DNA of 64,000 bases, taken from NCBI GenBank assembly GCA_026874595.1, contig CM049322.1:58621886-58685885 (forward strand), read 5' to 3'. Below are positions 37,089 through 52,089 of the stretch, in pieces. The stretch comes from Sipunculus nudus. Its lineage: Eukaryota > Annelida > Sipuncula > Golfingiida > Sipunculidae. Every line of letters starts with the position of its first letter. Position 1 is the stretch's first letter. The notes under the pieces are model-generated. The model was not told where the DNA came from, did no database searches, and was given only the letters and a program-made list of their open reading frames with translations. The position numbers and the translations under genes were made by a program.

Positions 37089-39991
37089 ATCAGTGATCAG
37101 TATTCTGGTTACTGATATGTGCTCATTAGACAGTATCTTCGGATATAAAAACTCAATGGAGAGTGGTTGGTGACCTGAGAACTGTTACAGTTAGTGATCC
37201 GGTGTTCTTACGTTTAAGATGTACAAATAATTTGAGCAGGCCGGTGTCGCCATCACGTGACAAAATCGTTAAAATCTTTCTCTAAAGACTTCAATTAGTG
37301 ACATGTCGTGGTTATAACTCTAATGACCCCTAACAGTAACAGCTGTTTTTTATACTTGTGCATTTATAATATAAATACTTTTACTTATCGTCTTGTGTAG
37401 ACTTTTCTATATTATGTACCAGGTTAGATAACCAGGAGCGGTTCCTTGCGTCCTCAAACCTCTCCTGCTTAGGATAGAGCAAAGTGGAGAGCGAACTCAT
37501 TTAATGTTGTGTTCCATAAACGCTGAGTCCGTATCCGCAAAGTTTGTTTTCCATAAGTACGTTTGCGTAGTCGTTCATACAACATTACCTGATTGGGAAA
37601 CTCTGTACTAAACCTGACTGACAATGTGATTGGTATGCAAATACGCAAAAATAGCTGTCGGTAGAGTGCTGCATACAGGCAAATGTATTTGTAGTAATAA
37701 ACATCTTTCCGTGTGTTGTGGCAAGCACTGATATGGTTTGCATTAGCTGTTGTAAACAGCTACATTTATGTGAATTATTATGTGAACTAATAGTTCGATC
37801 ATTAACGGACAAAACGCACTGAACCGATCGGTGGAGGGTTAGACAACGTCTAAGAAAAAATCTATTTATGTTTTGAGTTAATTCAAATAACCTATATATT
37901 TTAATCCCATTCTATTGTTACATACGACTATATCATCAAAAACTAGAAAGACACTCAGAAAGCGCAGACCTCCGCCATGGCAGCTCATTACATCTCATTA
38001 CAGACAAAAAAAAACTCAGATAAACACACCGACAACGGCAAAAACATAATAAAGATACATGATTGTATAAGGCGGCTTTGTCGTGGAGGCTTAATCCGGT
38101 AGAGGTGTTGCATCGTGACCGCTGAGTAGGTCTACCCACACAGTTTGACTAGAATCATCCGAGTTAACTTGTACGCAATACAAGGAATCAATCTTTACCA
38201 TAGAGACTATTTTCAGTTCGAATTGTGAGTTCACTTGCGTTCTTTTGTGTTAATTCATCACTCGTAGACAAGTATGAAGATTTTTGGCTGTTTACCACGG
38301 TACCAATGCAACATTCTGGATGGACGCAGCTGTACTGTATACTAAATATATAGATTATATACAATATATAATTTATTTTATATATTATTATTTTAGAAAA
38401 TTAATATATATAATTTTCAATTATACAAATGAAAAAAAATACAGATAAAAATGTCACTTCCGATTCCCTTTCCCTTCTTCACAATTACCTTACAAGTAAC
38501 CTTACAGGGATATCCAAAATATGCAAACATAAGAAAATTAAGCTTAATTTGACAAAATATATTCAAATATTCTACGGAATTTGCGATAATGTATGCCGTA
38601 GATCCAAAGATTGGAAGCAATCAATGTAAAAAAATACGACATCACGATCTCCCATTCTATCTACACATCCGCAGACTTGAAACAATCACGAGATGTAGAT
38701 ATCCTCTACTACGCATGCGTCCTATTGGTTGCGTCACAGAGGATGCCGCTGAGAGAGTGCGTCCTTTCGGGAAGAGTATCACGCATGCGAACAATTTTCA
38801 TCTATTATAGTGGCTGAGATTCATCCAGACTTTTCCACAATACTGTTTTCAAAACTTCTTTTACTTTGGAGCTGGAAACAAGAGATTCCGTTTGATTATA
38901 GTAAGTATTGTGACCAAGGGATTTATTCTTCTGTTCCAAGAATGGTTTCTTTCTGTTCATACTCATAATAAAACTATATTCCCCAGCCTAGAATATGGTT
39001 TACATAATATGTTGTGTACAATTTAAGATTATAAACGATAAAGTTGTGCGGTAATTAAAGGCTACCTTATGAGTGCCGTCACTGGAGACGGTCTAGACAA
39101 GCCAATTCTTACCGACCTCAACCGGCACTTGCCTTAACCCGAAACCTGACACGAGTGTCCTACTCCTCCTGATGGTGACTAACCCACTAACAAAATAAGT
39201 CACAGCCCTCTGGTGACACACATGCAAGGACACCTGACTGCCACCCGTGTTTATCTGGTCCTGTAGGATATTATTAATATGTCTTGACATTTGTCATGTG
39301 AATATCCCCACAGGTCGTTAGTTCTGAAAAAAAATGCGCATGTTCTCGGATGGAAGGGACTGTAGATCATATCAGTAGCAACGATAGACTTATAGTCGGT
39401 TGTTTAGCATGACCTGAAAGGTAGCGAAGGTGTGACGTTAGTGTGTATTTTGCACGGCACAGTTGCTACAGCAACCTATCGGCGGTGACGTAAGCTGTTT
39501 GTCCGTAGTATCTCCATCTGCACCTGTAATTATGAGAATCCTGCTCTAAACGGGTTAGAACTACCTGAATACTCCATGTTAGGGTTATAAGGATATATAT
39601 TTTAAGATGCTTCGTACAATACCTTATGAACTGGCTCTGCCCTTATCATCTAATTTGAGTGCTCCTTTCCGCAATGCCCAAAACCCTTGTCCAGTTTTTT
39701 TTTAATACTCAATTGCTGTTCGAGTCGACAAAGTCATCGAGAAAGTGGACACCTTAAGCATTTAACCTGGCATAGGCGTGGCACGGCCTTTGATGCAAAC
39801 TGACACAGTCGGCTGTTACACGTCACACGTTAGAGCGGTAAAAGAAGTAGCTCAGCGGTAAATCACATCAATATAACATCGACTTGGATTAGGAATGAGC
39901 AAAATGTTTGTTTCATTAGGAATTATACACAACAGGTATATTCACAGAGGTCTTATGATGTGAACTCAGTGGAATGATTTTGGACACATGC
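37089..39991. other. Intergenic after LicD gene 2
   Basis: No gene recognised. AT-rich stretches occur near 38340-38420; open frames are short and unsupported. Confidence 0.4.
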
Positions 39992-40226
39992 CAGAAGCGG
40001 AGCCAGCGGGGGGGGGGGGGGGGGGGCGGGGGGGGGGGGGTCCAGGGAGTTTAACCCCCCCCCCCCTTTTTTTCAGCACCCGCAACATTTCTAAGAGTTT
40101 CAGAACAATTTGTGCGGCCTGGACCCCTCCTTTCCAAATCCGGGAACTTTCTTCAGGTTTTTTCATAAGTCCTCCATGGTTGGAGCCCTCTATTTCCCCT
40201 ACACCCCCCCCCCCCCCCGACACGGA
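39992..40226. mobile_element. hAT-like short element, copy 4, with long G and C tracts
   Basis: It starts CAGAAGCGGAGCCAGC. It contains G-rich tracts to about 40040, a C tract near 40055-40068 and another near 40205-40218. It shares GCCTGGACCCCTCC and TTTCTTCAGGTTTTTTCAT with copy 3. The Pro/Gly-rich open frames on both strands are products of these tracts. Confidence 0.6.
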
Positions 40227-43200
40227 GCCAACCACCTTAGGTGACGTCGTGTTGAGCTTGTTAACAATACTGCGTTTACCAACAGCGTCCAGATAAACAA
40301 CCTCGAACCTCCGTCACCAAGGCACTGTAAGAGCTTTTCTTGATAGAAATTAAGCTTTAATTATTAAAATATACGCACAGTGAGAACTCATATAAATTCA
40401 TAATACAAAAAATAATATATTTTACATCATATTATTGCATATTTTAATGTTTCATTTTATCAAAAATGTCCATTTGGCTTAATTCTGGTCATTGAGAAAT
40501 AAATTTGTAAATTAGTTGGTGAATAGCTGGCTTTTATTCAATAGTCTTTCAGTTCCTGGACCACGTGTCAGCATAGTTGATATTGATTGGACGGCTGGAT
40601 TGATTTCATGTAAGATTTAGTTATATTTCAATTGTGTTCCGTATTGCATACTTATGTCAGTTCTGATGTATTATGTAATAACCTGTTGATCATATTTTGT
40701 GCAGGGTTGGGATGACAATCCATTATTTTTAGGTGATCTAGATCACCATTATCTTCCTTTCCATTGTGCCACACGGCTATTTCATTTATCCCTGTCAGAG
40801 CCGACAGTCATTGTTATAGAGCTAACAAGTTGTTGAACCGTAACTAGTATTTCCTCTGTTGCATCGTTTGATAAGAATCGTACATGGCGGAGGTTGTGGT
40901 CTCGAACTTCTCTTGTTCGTCCTGTCGTATTTAATGAATGTGATGTCTGTCTGTTCAGTTGTTTGTATCATTATCAGTAAAATGTAAAAATAGTTTTTAA
41001 TAATGCATGTTAGTGGTTATGTAGCACATTATTTCGTGTTGTGATACATGCTTCAAGCTGAATTTGTTTTTCAGTTTGTGACGGCAACCAGCAATAATTT
41101 TTAAAACTACAGAAATCTAGATTTAAAACTCCACAGATCCCATTGCAGCTGCTAAAAATTGAGCAGGTGGAAGTTACTATATACCCTGGTGCAGAACGAT
41201 GGCCTCCCTCGGAGACTTATCCAGAAAACAACAGAGCAGGCTTTAGTGGAGATCTTTGGTTGCGACCTTGTGTGCTCAGTAAGAAGATTGCTATGAAAAT
41301 AAACCCCATAAGTAACCCCTGCCATTCGATTTATCTTTGTACGTGGTATACAAAAAATGGATAGCCGCAGAAGGCTTGCTATAATGCCATAACAGATCAA
41401 ACCCGGAACAAAGCCGGGACAAGTAAAGTACTGCTGTCTTTGAACGTTTCGCAAGCCGTGGATAAAAACCTTTTTTTGTCTGACTCTACACGTAATGAAG
41501 CTGAGACAAAGAAAATGTTCATTTTAAATTTTCGTGCTATTATTGACTTTCACTAAAAGGAGCCCATTTACATCGGTTCATCGAGGGCAGCATATGCACA
41601 GACAAACGCTATATCATCCTGTGTCATCTCGCCGCAAATCTCCTCACGCAAGAAGAACGCAGCTTGAAGCAGGTCCTCCTTTAATTTAATATGCTGAGTG
41701 ATGTATTTGTAGCATGCACAATTGTACGAAATTAAATAGTAATCAATAACACGATGCTTACAATCATGATTCAGTATTGGACTTATGTAGTTAAATAATT
41801 GGCTTTAAGCAAATAGTCATTGATAGTATTTTAATTAAAGAATATAGCGATTCAGCAGATTTTGAGGTAAGACAATTTATAATCGTGAAAAAATTAATCA
41901 TTAAGGTCTATTTCATTCCCTTATGTCCACCTGTTTTTGGTCATTGGTCACATGCAAAAACAGCCTAAGTTCACAGCTGCTGATTGGATGATGTCATGTA
42001 AACAATCTAGAAAATATACCCAGCTAAAACAAAGATGGTTTCTCATGCAGGGACACATCAGATCTGTCAGATCATTGTGAAGAGACAAACATTATGTGAA
42101 ACATAAACTGGGGATTTATTGTAACATTCTTATTTGCCATATTAGGTTGTCACTTCCATATGTAATTTTCTTGGAAAGTGTTGAAAAATATCAAATTATC
42201 TACAAAAACAAGTGGACAGCAAGGGGTGAAATGAACTATAGTCTCATCTCTGTTCTTTAATGGTTTGCTACTCCGATTCTTGACATCTTTTAGTCACACT
42301 ACTGTTTTGCAACAGTCATCGCAAACAAATCAGGCAATTATAATGATAATGATGAGTCTGACCATTGTTGTGTCCTTTGGCAGCAGCAGACTAATGCTTA
42401 GAGAGAACTTCTGTGGTTCTGTTAAAATATGGCCATCATCAAAGACCAGACAGGTCTAGGTAGTTTGGCTGTCTGACCTTTACTGTCCAGGGAAGTACTC
42501 TTCTGTAATTAGCACCACTGGTCACCACTTACATAGACAACAGCTGGCCAAGACTTGCCCTGAAAATAGGCACATCCAGTACAGTCACTAAACCAGAACA
42601 GGGTCATGGACAACAGTATCTGCTCATACGATTAGTGACATAACAAGAAATATAATTAACAGGAAGTAATATTTATTAACATCACTGCAAAATTCTATTG
42701 ATGTAAACTAGGATTAATATAATCTATTACCCCCCGCCACCTGTCCCTGAACCTCCCGGGTTTATATATTTTGAAGCATTCACAGAAACCACCCCTTGCT
42801 GTGGATGGGGAGCGGAAGCACTCAGAGCTATACTCCATTATTTGATCTCCTGACATTACAGAGAAAACTACTCTGACCTTAATGCACTATACTTCAAGTA
42901 CTGTCTCTCAATGTATCCATAGCATAAGAACTATCATTTTACAAACTGTCAGCAAGTAAAACTAACCTGCGCAAATGGTAACAATTCGGAGGTTAACACG
43001 ACTCCACCTCTGCCAATTAATCCCTTCATATATATAAACCTGCTAAAACTGCGCCAAAGATAACGACCCTGGGGAAAACGCGACCCAACCGCTGCCCATT
43101 AATCCATTAACATGTTTTATTTTATTTTTACTTCAGCAGTAACAGATATCAAACCAAATACGCAAGAATCTAATCATGACAGTGTAAGTCTAAATATGAC

Positions 43201-43509
43201 AAAGAAGTTTTAATTTAAACCTGGGATGATAAGATTTCATTTGCCAGTATTTACCAGCAAATGCCAAAAAGCAAAAGGTGGTATTTCATGGAATTTCCGA
43301 TGGCATGGACTTTTTGCATGCCTCCCTCCCCCCCCCCCCCACACACACACCTGTTGACAGGATTTCCATTTAAATTTTAATTTTTTTTTTAGCGGAAAGG
43401 TTACTCCTTGAGAGACATGACAGTCATACTGGACCAAGCTCTAACAAAGATTAAAACCTCCCACATGTTGTAGGGTGGCGTGTTGCAAATGACTGGGACA
43501 CTCTGTCAC
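40227..43509. other. Intergenic
   Basis: No gene, RNA or clear repeat is recognised in this stretch. Confidence 0.35.
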
Positions 43510-43510
43510 A

Positions 43511-43664
43511 GTGGAGCCTGGGCAGCCGAGCGATAACACGCCCGGCCCTCGCCGCTGACGACCCGGGTTCGATCCCAGGTGTAGCCATGAGAGTGGGTTG
43601 TAGTGGCTCGTCCAATGTCGGTGGTTCTTTCCGTGTGACTCAAACTTCAATTGAACAATAAAAA
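43511..43664 (+). mobile_element. tRNA-derived SINE
   Basis: The head resembles a tRNA gene: a box A-like segment near 43519-43532 and box B GGTTCGATCCC at 43566-43576. It is followed by a non-tRNA body (CGTCCAATGTCGGTGGTTC) and an A-rich end at 43655-43664. The acceptor arms do not pair well, so a working tRNA is unlikely. Confidence 0.7.
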
Positions 43665-43803
43665 CAGGGACGGATCCAGGATTCAGAGAAAGGGTAAAAA
43701 AAGGTACACAGGTCCTAAGGGGGGGGGGTCCAGACCGCAAAAATTGATCTGAAATCCTTAATAAAAAGGACCCCCTGGACCCATCCCCTGGATCCACTAC
43801 TGT
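43665..43803. mobile_element. hAT-like short element, copy 5 (both ends clear)
   Basis: Ends are CAGGGACGGATCCAGGATT and CCTGGATCCACTACTG, close inverse matches that start CAG and end CTG. It has an internal G tract near 43720-43729. It abuts the A-rich tail of the SINE. This is the clearest copy of the family in the window; no convincing 8-bp target duplication is visible. Confidence 0.7.
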
Positions 43804-44870
43804 AAAACACTGTCACAGTAAACATATGCTAAACTGTGAGAGAAGAATATGGGTGGAGTGTATTAAAAATGTACCACATCAGGCTCAGCAGCCAGTAGAT
43901 GAACAGCTTGTAGATTTTATGATATAAGATCGGTTTTTTTTTCCATATCCTGGGTGTCTTTGTTTCATTTACTCAACCAAGAAATTACTATATTCAGAAT
44001 CCTCAGATTTAAGAATAAATTTAAAATTTCAATACTTGATGTCAAGTGTCCAGTAGTCAGACTTTGCGAATTATCGGTCTTATCCTACTGACCTACAGAT
44101 GCATGACCAGCACAGGTACTGCCTAATGTTTTCCCATAGAGGCAAAAACCTTTGGGGGATTTCAGCTCCCACGGCTACCCCCCTGGATCCGCCACTGAAG
44201 CCAGTCGTCTGCAAAAGGCGTTTTCCAACAAGGGATCTTCTAGCTCTGCATATATGTAACCACCACCTAAGGTGACATGATTTTTACGTTTGTCAACATT
44301 GCTGTGTTTACAAACACGTGTTGTTGAAAAAGAAGTTCATATATTCCTCACGGACGCGTTATAAGAACTTTTCATAACCAAAGTTACCCACAGAGCATTA
44401 ATATATACACAGAGGAAGTCAGATATCACAACTCTTTTGCAAAAGGTGGTTGATTGGGCACCTCTAAACCTAATGATCAACAAACTTATTATTTTGGTCT
44501 TTTCTATAGGTGATGACAGAGAGTTATCCATGACGTCATATTTATTTGTGGTGTGCCAATTAATCGAGTATATCGATGATTAACCATTTTTTCATAATCG
44601 ATCACAGATATTTATGTATGCATTTCCAAGGAAGTCCTTTTATCCCGATAGAATATTCTTATCGTGTCAGAGATATAAGAAAGACGGGTCACAAAACAGC
44701 GAATAGTATTATAATTTATACTCTTGTGTAACGAATAAGTATGCACAACCCGCCCTACATTTTACTTATCTAACCTGTGTAAGTAAGTTAATATGAACTT
44801 CCGTTTCCATGGTGACTGGTGCGTCTTTTCCAGCATCTTTTAATTAACGTATCGGCTGATGGGAAATACT
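43804..44870. other. Intergenic with hAT-like end fragment
   Basis: CCCTGGATCCGCCACTG at 44181-44197 is another end fragment of the hAT-like family. No gene is seen. Confidence 0.4.
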
Positions 44871-44991
44871 AGTATATATCGCTAGACTCGCGCACACCGG
44901 CAGACTGACACACCGGCAGACTGACAAGCGTTACCAGCGTCGGCTCAAGAGAAGTACTTGACACATTATGTATTTGTCAACTTTAAGTTGG
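44871..44991 (+). promoter_or_regulatory. Candidate promoter and orphan first exon
   Basis: A TATA-like stretch (44873-44879) is followed by GC-richer sequence with a perfect 16-bp tandem repeat (44893-44908 and 44909-44924). An ATG (44968-44970) opens a short frame, and a donor AAGTTG|GTAAGC follows at 44990/44991. No matching downstream exon is identified. Confidence 0.3.
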
Positions 44992-45153
44992 TAAGCTTTA
45001 AGGTTTTTATTTCTTTTTTTTTCAAATTTCTCGTTTCCTATTGCTGAAGGTGGCGGATCAAATAAATTCAAAAACAAGGGGCGCTAATACTAGGTTGATG
45101 GTTGAAGAATATTATGAAAACAAAGTTCTTAAATTGTGCATTTATTTTTTAAA

Positions 45154-45154
<1 letters not shown>

Positions 45155-45204
<50 letters not shown>
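45155..45204. repeat. (TA)n microsatellite
   Basis: About 24 TA units. Confidence 0.93.
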
Positions 45205-45206
<2 letters not shown>

Positions 45207-45685
45207 GTAATATATTTCAGTCTTTGAAAAACATAAATATTTGATTTTAATATAAATATTTTCATCTAGCTGTGAATAAAATCTACACGCATGTTTTTAT
45301 TAAAGTTAGTGACAGGTACATGGGGGAGGGTAGGGGAGGGGGGTCTCCATCTCCCATACTGGGATTTTTAAACATGTAATGTAAAGAGGACATTCTGAGG
45401 CACCTTTCACAACGTTTATGAGGATTTTCTGCTTCTTAACTTATAATCTATTAAATGTCTTTAAGGGGGTGGGGGTTAATGTTTAAATATTTGTGTTTCT
45501 TTAAATTTAGGATATGAACTGGAGCATGTATATAAATTGTAACTTGTTGATGTCAATAATAAAAATGCCATCTACATTTAAAACCTGCAAAATATCATCC
45601 TTTAAATGTAATTCTCTGCGTAAAATGATTGATATGTTCAGGTTTTGTGTAAACTTTGCGTTTTACCATGCAGCCTCAGCGCTTT

Positions 45686-45946
45686 CACTCTAAGAAAAAA
45701 GGGTTCCAACTAGAACCCAAAAGGGTTCTTCAGAATGGACTGTGAGGGGAACTTTTCCCGCTGGAACTTTCAAGCGGGGTTCTTTTTGGAGCCTCCTGAA
45801 GGTTCGTTTATGGAACCTATAAGGTTCCATGGAGAACCTCTTCAGAGGTTTTGGGAAGAACCCTCCAAGGTTCATCACGATGGACTGAGTGGGGAACCTT
45901 TTATGGCTCTTGGTGAAACCCATTTGTAGGGTTCTTTTTAGAATCT
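45686..45946. mobile_element. GGTTCT/AGAACC-rich MITE-like element
   Basis: It starts CACTCTAAGAAAAAAGGGTTC and ends GGGTTCTTTTTAGAATCTT, an imperfect inverse. The inside alternates GGTTCT, GGTTCC, GAACCC and GGAACC words in both orientations, giving strong hairpin potential. It is non-coding. I recall similar GGTTCT-rich non-autonomous DNA elements in fish. Confidence 0.65.
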
Positions 45947-47255
45947 TCAATGTAGTTTTGTTTCAGAAAACGGTCTTGGATGTCCTATTATACGGTTAGG
46001 ATAAATTAATTACGCCATATATCCATACATATTTGACAGAGTGTTAATATATATGCAAAAAAATATTAAAGCATTTCTCAGAGAAGGTGGGTAACTGCAA
46101 GGATCAAAGCTGAAAATCGTATCTATACTTGTATCCTTTAAATATGATGACAGTTCGAGGCGAAATGATAACATGTTTTTAAAGAAACACATTTTTAATA
46201 AGTTGTAAAAGATCAGTCTGTGAAAAAAAGAGCAATTACATAAAAAGCATTAGCTAATATATGCACGTAAATGGTATAACTGACATTTGCTATACAGAGT
46301 TTGTGAGCACCTCGCACAGTTCCGAGTCGTTTTCTCAAAATTAAATTAATTCCCTTGTTATCATTCTGCGTAGAGTTTTGATAATTCAGGCAAATTTTGT
46401 TTTTTGGTGTAACAAAATTGAATTCTTCGCACTGTATCTCTTATCTGCACACACCAAAATGCCTATAAGAATAGAACATCCACGATGAACAGAGTGTCCT
46501 GTTTTTGTGGATTTAATATTTGTTGATCGCCAAAAATTATATATATTTTCAATTAATTATTTGTTTTATTGGGTATTTTTTTCTCTTGTGAGTCCAGGTC
46601 CTCTTGTGTAATCATTCTGTATTATAAATATAATACTTCTCTGCTTTACAAAATAAAATATATAAACTCGCAGCAACATATAATCGATACACAACAGGTG
46701 ATGCAACAAGTGTCTCTGTACGGTGTTTGTATGGCTATTACAGCTGATACGCCTTGGTGAGCGATCCAAACGTATTCCAGTCCCCCATAAGCAAATGTAT
46801 TGTTTCTATGTATACAAATCTTTGATCGAAAACGATATCCCTGCATAGAATCGATGAGCTGTATGATCGGAGATAATGTCGAAACACTGCGACGGTCGAA
46901 CTAATCTCTGATTCCGTGTAAACATTTCCCTTAATTGCGTGGAGCGCACTTGGTAAGGAAGGGTACGGAGAATCGATCTGTAAAGTATGAGGTATATATA
47001 TTACCAGCAATCTAGATTTAATTAACATAAGAAGGTTCTTGTTTATAAAGTCGCTTATTGGAACTCTCTCTCTCTCTCACTGAGTGGGGATTGCATTTCG
47101 AATGTTAATGTCACGTGTCGTTAATATTACAATGTTTCGCCAAGCGTCCCGAAATATATTAAACAGGAAAATGATAAATTATTTTAAATGTAGTTGAATT
47201 AAAATATTATAAACATAATATACATGTATTTTTCACAAAGGTTTTTGCCTTAAAA
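45947..47255. other. Intergenic
   Basis: No recognised gene. A short CT run lies near 47064-47078; otherwise AT-rich. Confidence 0.4.
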
Positions 47256-47520
47256 TACTTATTACCTTGTTTCAAATTATTTGTAGTCTTCTTATAACTA
47301 TAGGTGGTGAACACAGACAAAAAATAACTGTTTTTTTTTTTTTTTGCTTTGTGGTACACAATGCCAAGTGCATCATTTAAAACATTTTTAATTATTTATG
47401 AAATTACTCTTGAATAACTTGCCATATTATAATCGTCAGCCCTAGCACCAAAAAAAATCCACTCTGCCTTTTTCATTTGCATTCTTGCTAGCCAGACAGA
47501 TTGATCTGGTTCCTGCAAAG
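47256..47520. repeat. Left flanking direct repeat of palindrome
   Basis: Diverged copy of 51500-51790 in the same orientation. Shared words in order: ACCTTGT, ACAGACA, GGTACAC/GATACAC, GAATAACTT(G/A)CC, CATTTGC/CTTTGCT, TTGCTAG. By eye about two thirds identical. Confidence 0.55.
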
Positions 47521-48292
47521 AGAGAGGTTCAGGCCCGGCTATCCGCTTCCCAGTTATCCGCTTCCCAAATATCTGCTCACCAAATATCCGCGTGCCCAGA
47601 TATCCGTGTGTGAGCGTTAACGGTCGAAAATGACCCTGCACGGTTCAAATATGCAACGGTCAAGGAAAAAGAAGATGACGGAAGACATCAAGGAACATTT
47701 AGATACAAGAGCTACCGGCTTTTTAGCATAATTGACCAGATCGGGACATCGCTGTCGAGGCTGGTGTCCTGAACTTGGTGAACGGATGGATTACCCATGT
47801 GAGCGATCACTTAACCGCGACGCTCCAAGCGAACTTGTACGTGTGAGGCCATCCCGGCCTTAGTTAAAACACTGCTTTTATTAAATCATTATTAATCTTA
47901 CTTTTTGTGTCAGCTTTATATTCATTCTTGCATGTTTTTATTAAATTACCCCGAGCGATTGATTTTGAATCATTCATGATACATATTTGGTGACGGACGG
48001 ACAAAAAAACTGGTTTTAAATTTGTTGTCATACAGGTGATTACAAGAGATTATACATATTCCTTAACAATATTTTTTTAAAATTGGATTTTTTCATAACG
48101 TTAACCCGGGAAGACCCCGCTTGCTTGATATAATCAAGCTGTTTCGTGCGGTCGAAAACCGTTCAGCCGCGAAAGGGTTCTCTTTAAGTGTAATACAAAC
48201 ATTAATGCACCCTTGATCATGTAACCGTTATTTAGTCATTAAGGAAAATACACCCGTAATTATCTAAATAAACATTAAAACATCTCCATTCT

Positions 48293-48295
<3 letters not shown>

Positions 48296-48336
<41 letters not shown>

Positions 48337-48564
48337 GAAAATGAAATGAATTATACAATATTACACGCCTTACATATATCGTTATCGGACAAAATAGGTT
48401 ATTAAATAAGAAAAGTCTGGGATCCATGAAAATTTAATTAACTCTCTCTCTCTCTCATTCTTTCTATTATTATTTCTTTCTCTCCCTCTCTCGCTAAATA
48501 TATCGTTATCAGACAAAATAAAGTTATTAAATGAGACATGTCATGGAACCAATAAAAATAATTT

Positions 48565-48601
<37 letters not shown>

Positions 48602-48795
48602 CTCTCTCGCTCTCTCTCTCTCGCCAATTATATATCTTCGGACAAAATAAAGTTATTAAATGAGACAAGTCTGGGATCCATTATAATTAATTTAACTCAT
48701 TCTTTCTTTCTCTCTCATCATTTACATCGTTATTGGACAAAATAAAGTTATCAAATGAGACAAAATTAAATTACCCCCTCTCTCTCTCTCTCTCA
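48296..48795. repeat. Left array: (CT)n plus ~70-bp conserved core
   Basis: Four units, each a CT microsatellite linked to a core containing ATATCGTTAT, GACAAAATAAAGTTAT and AAATGAGACA. This is the inverse of the right array core. Confidence 0.85.
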
Positions 48796-49247
48796 ACAAG
48801 CCGTTACGTGTTTGATCTCTTTGATATAGTTTTGATCATGTATATATTTTATCTGTATATCTTTTTTTAACTGCTGTAGCTGTTTTGTTTATAATTAAAG
48901 GTCATTATGGTTGAAAGGAATATGAATTAAATATTGGTATGCAATGATTACTCCATATTTTTTTTCTAAATAACTACCTACATTTATCAAAATCCCCGTC
49001 AACGGTGAGAGATTATTGCACATACTATCTTGGCGAATAAGATAATGGGCATGTTTTAAAGATGAGTTGGGGATCGCATGGTAGCTTTGTCTTTATATGT
49101 TGCTAATGAAAATATCAGTATACGCAAGTGTATTAAGGCCTATGTTGTAAACATTTAATGTTTATGCATGCTGGCTTGAAAGGTCAAGTAAAGAGTGATA
49201 TCTTGTAATTTCTTCTGTGGTATTTACTTTATTTTTTAGCATAATAA

Positions 49248-50566
<1,319 letters not shown>

Positions 50567-51499
50567 CAGATGTTTTAATATTTATTTAGATAATTACGGG
50601 TGTACTTGCCTTAATGATTAAATCAAGGTTACATGATCAAGGGTACATTAATGTTTGTATTACACTTAAAGAGAACCCTTTCGCGGCGGAGCGGTTTTCA
50701 ACTGCACGAAACAGCTTAATTATATCAATAATATAATTATATAATTATATCAAGCAAGCAGGTTAACGTGATGAAAACATCTAACATAACATTTTAAGGT
50801 AAAAAAATATTGTTAAGGATTATGTATAAAATCTTATAATCACCTTTGTGACAACTAATTTAAAATCAGTTTTTTTGTCCGTCCGTCACCAAATATGTGT
50901 CATGAATGATGCAAAATCAATCGCTCGGGTTAACTTAATAAAAACATACAAGAATGAATATAAAGCTGACACAACAACGTAAGATTAATAATAATTTAAT
51001 AAAAGCAGTGTTTTAACTAAGGCCGGGATGGCCTCACACGTACAAGTTCGCTTGGAGCGTCGCGGTTCAGTGATCGCTCACATGGGTAATCCGTTGACCC
51101 AATTCAGGACACCAGCCTCGACAGCGATGTCGCGATCTGGTAAAAAATGTTTCAAAATCCGGTAGCTCCTGTATTTAAATGTTCTTTGATGTCTTCCGTC
51201 ATCTTCTTTTTCCTTGACCGTTGCATATTTGAACCGTGCAGGGTCATTTTCGACCGTTAACGCTCACACACAGATATCTTGGCACGCGGATATTTGATGA
51301 GCAGATATTTGGGAACCGGATAACTGGGAAGCGGATAGCCGGGCGGACACCAATAAAGCGTAACCACACCTTGAGAGGACCAGTTTCAGTCCCTCATGTC
51401 TATATGTATTGAAAACCCCAATACTAAAGTTTCCAAAACAAAATATAATCGAATTATATTAAATAGAATGCACATGTGTGCATTGGATTACAATGATGT

Positions 51500-51790
51500 A
51501 TCAATATAATTAATAAGTAACCTTGTCTTTTTCTTTAAAATGTATTTGTATGTTTCTCACAATTAGATGTAAATACAGACATAAAAATATTAGATGTTTG
51601 TTTTGTGATACACGATTCCATGTGAACTGGTACCACTTGACACGTCGCAATTTAAGGATAACTCTGGAATAACTTACCTTGTTAAAACGTTATATAAACG
51701 TACCTTTTCAAAGGAAAATTCCTGTCAAATTCTTTTTCCTTTGCTCTGTTGCTAGACAGGCAGATGTGGCTTGTCACAACAAAGGGGAAT
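51500..51790. repeat. Right flanking direct repeat of palindrome
   Basis: Homologous to 47256-47520 in the same orientation; see that entry for shared words. The palindrome lies between the two copies. Confidence 0.55.
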
Positions 51791-52089
51791 GCAAGTGTTA
51801 ATTAAGTGAAATCTATGCTTGGTAATAATTAGTCCATTATATAACACCGAGTTATTAGAGAACACCTTCAGTTATTCTGCAATCCGGTGTGACTATATAC
51901 ATCGAGAGAGTTCGTTTTGTCCCCCGGCCAAAGTTTTGAAAATCCCAGTTGGTTTTAGAAACAACGCTCCAATCTGTACCACGTACTGACTAAACTTAAA
52001 ATAGCTAGGCTTGTGTTCTTTCGCCTTATGTATAATAAATTATTTGTCAACAATCTAAAGAAATGACATAGGATAGAGACTTGTAAACG
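51791..52089. other. Spacer between the two inverted-terminus elements
   Basis: No repeat or gene is recognised. It ends in CTTGTAAACG (52080-52089), which recurs at 55411-55420. Confidence 0.4.

Noticed and set aside
39966-40296. Gly/Pro-rich frames on both strands
   Set aside because: Products of G and C homopolymer tracts in the hAT-like copy.
43511-43590. tRNA gene
   Set aside because: Box A/B are present, but the acceptor arms do not pair and a non-tRNA body and A-rich tail follow; called as a SINE.
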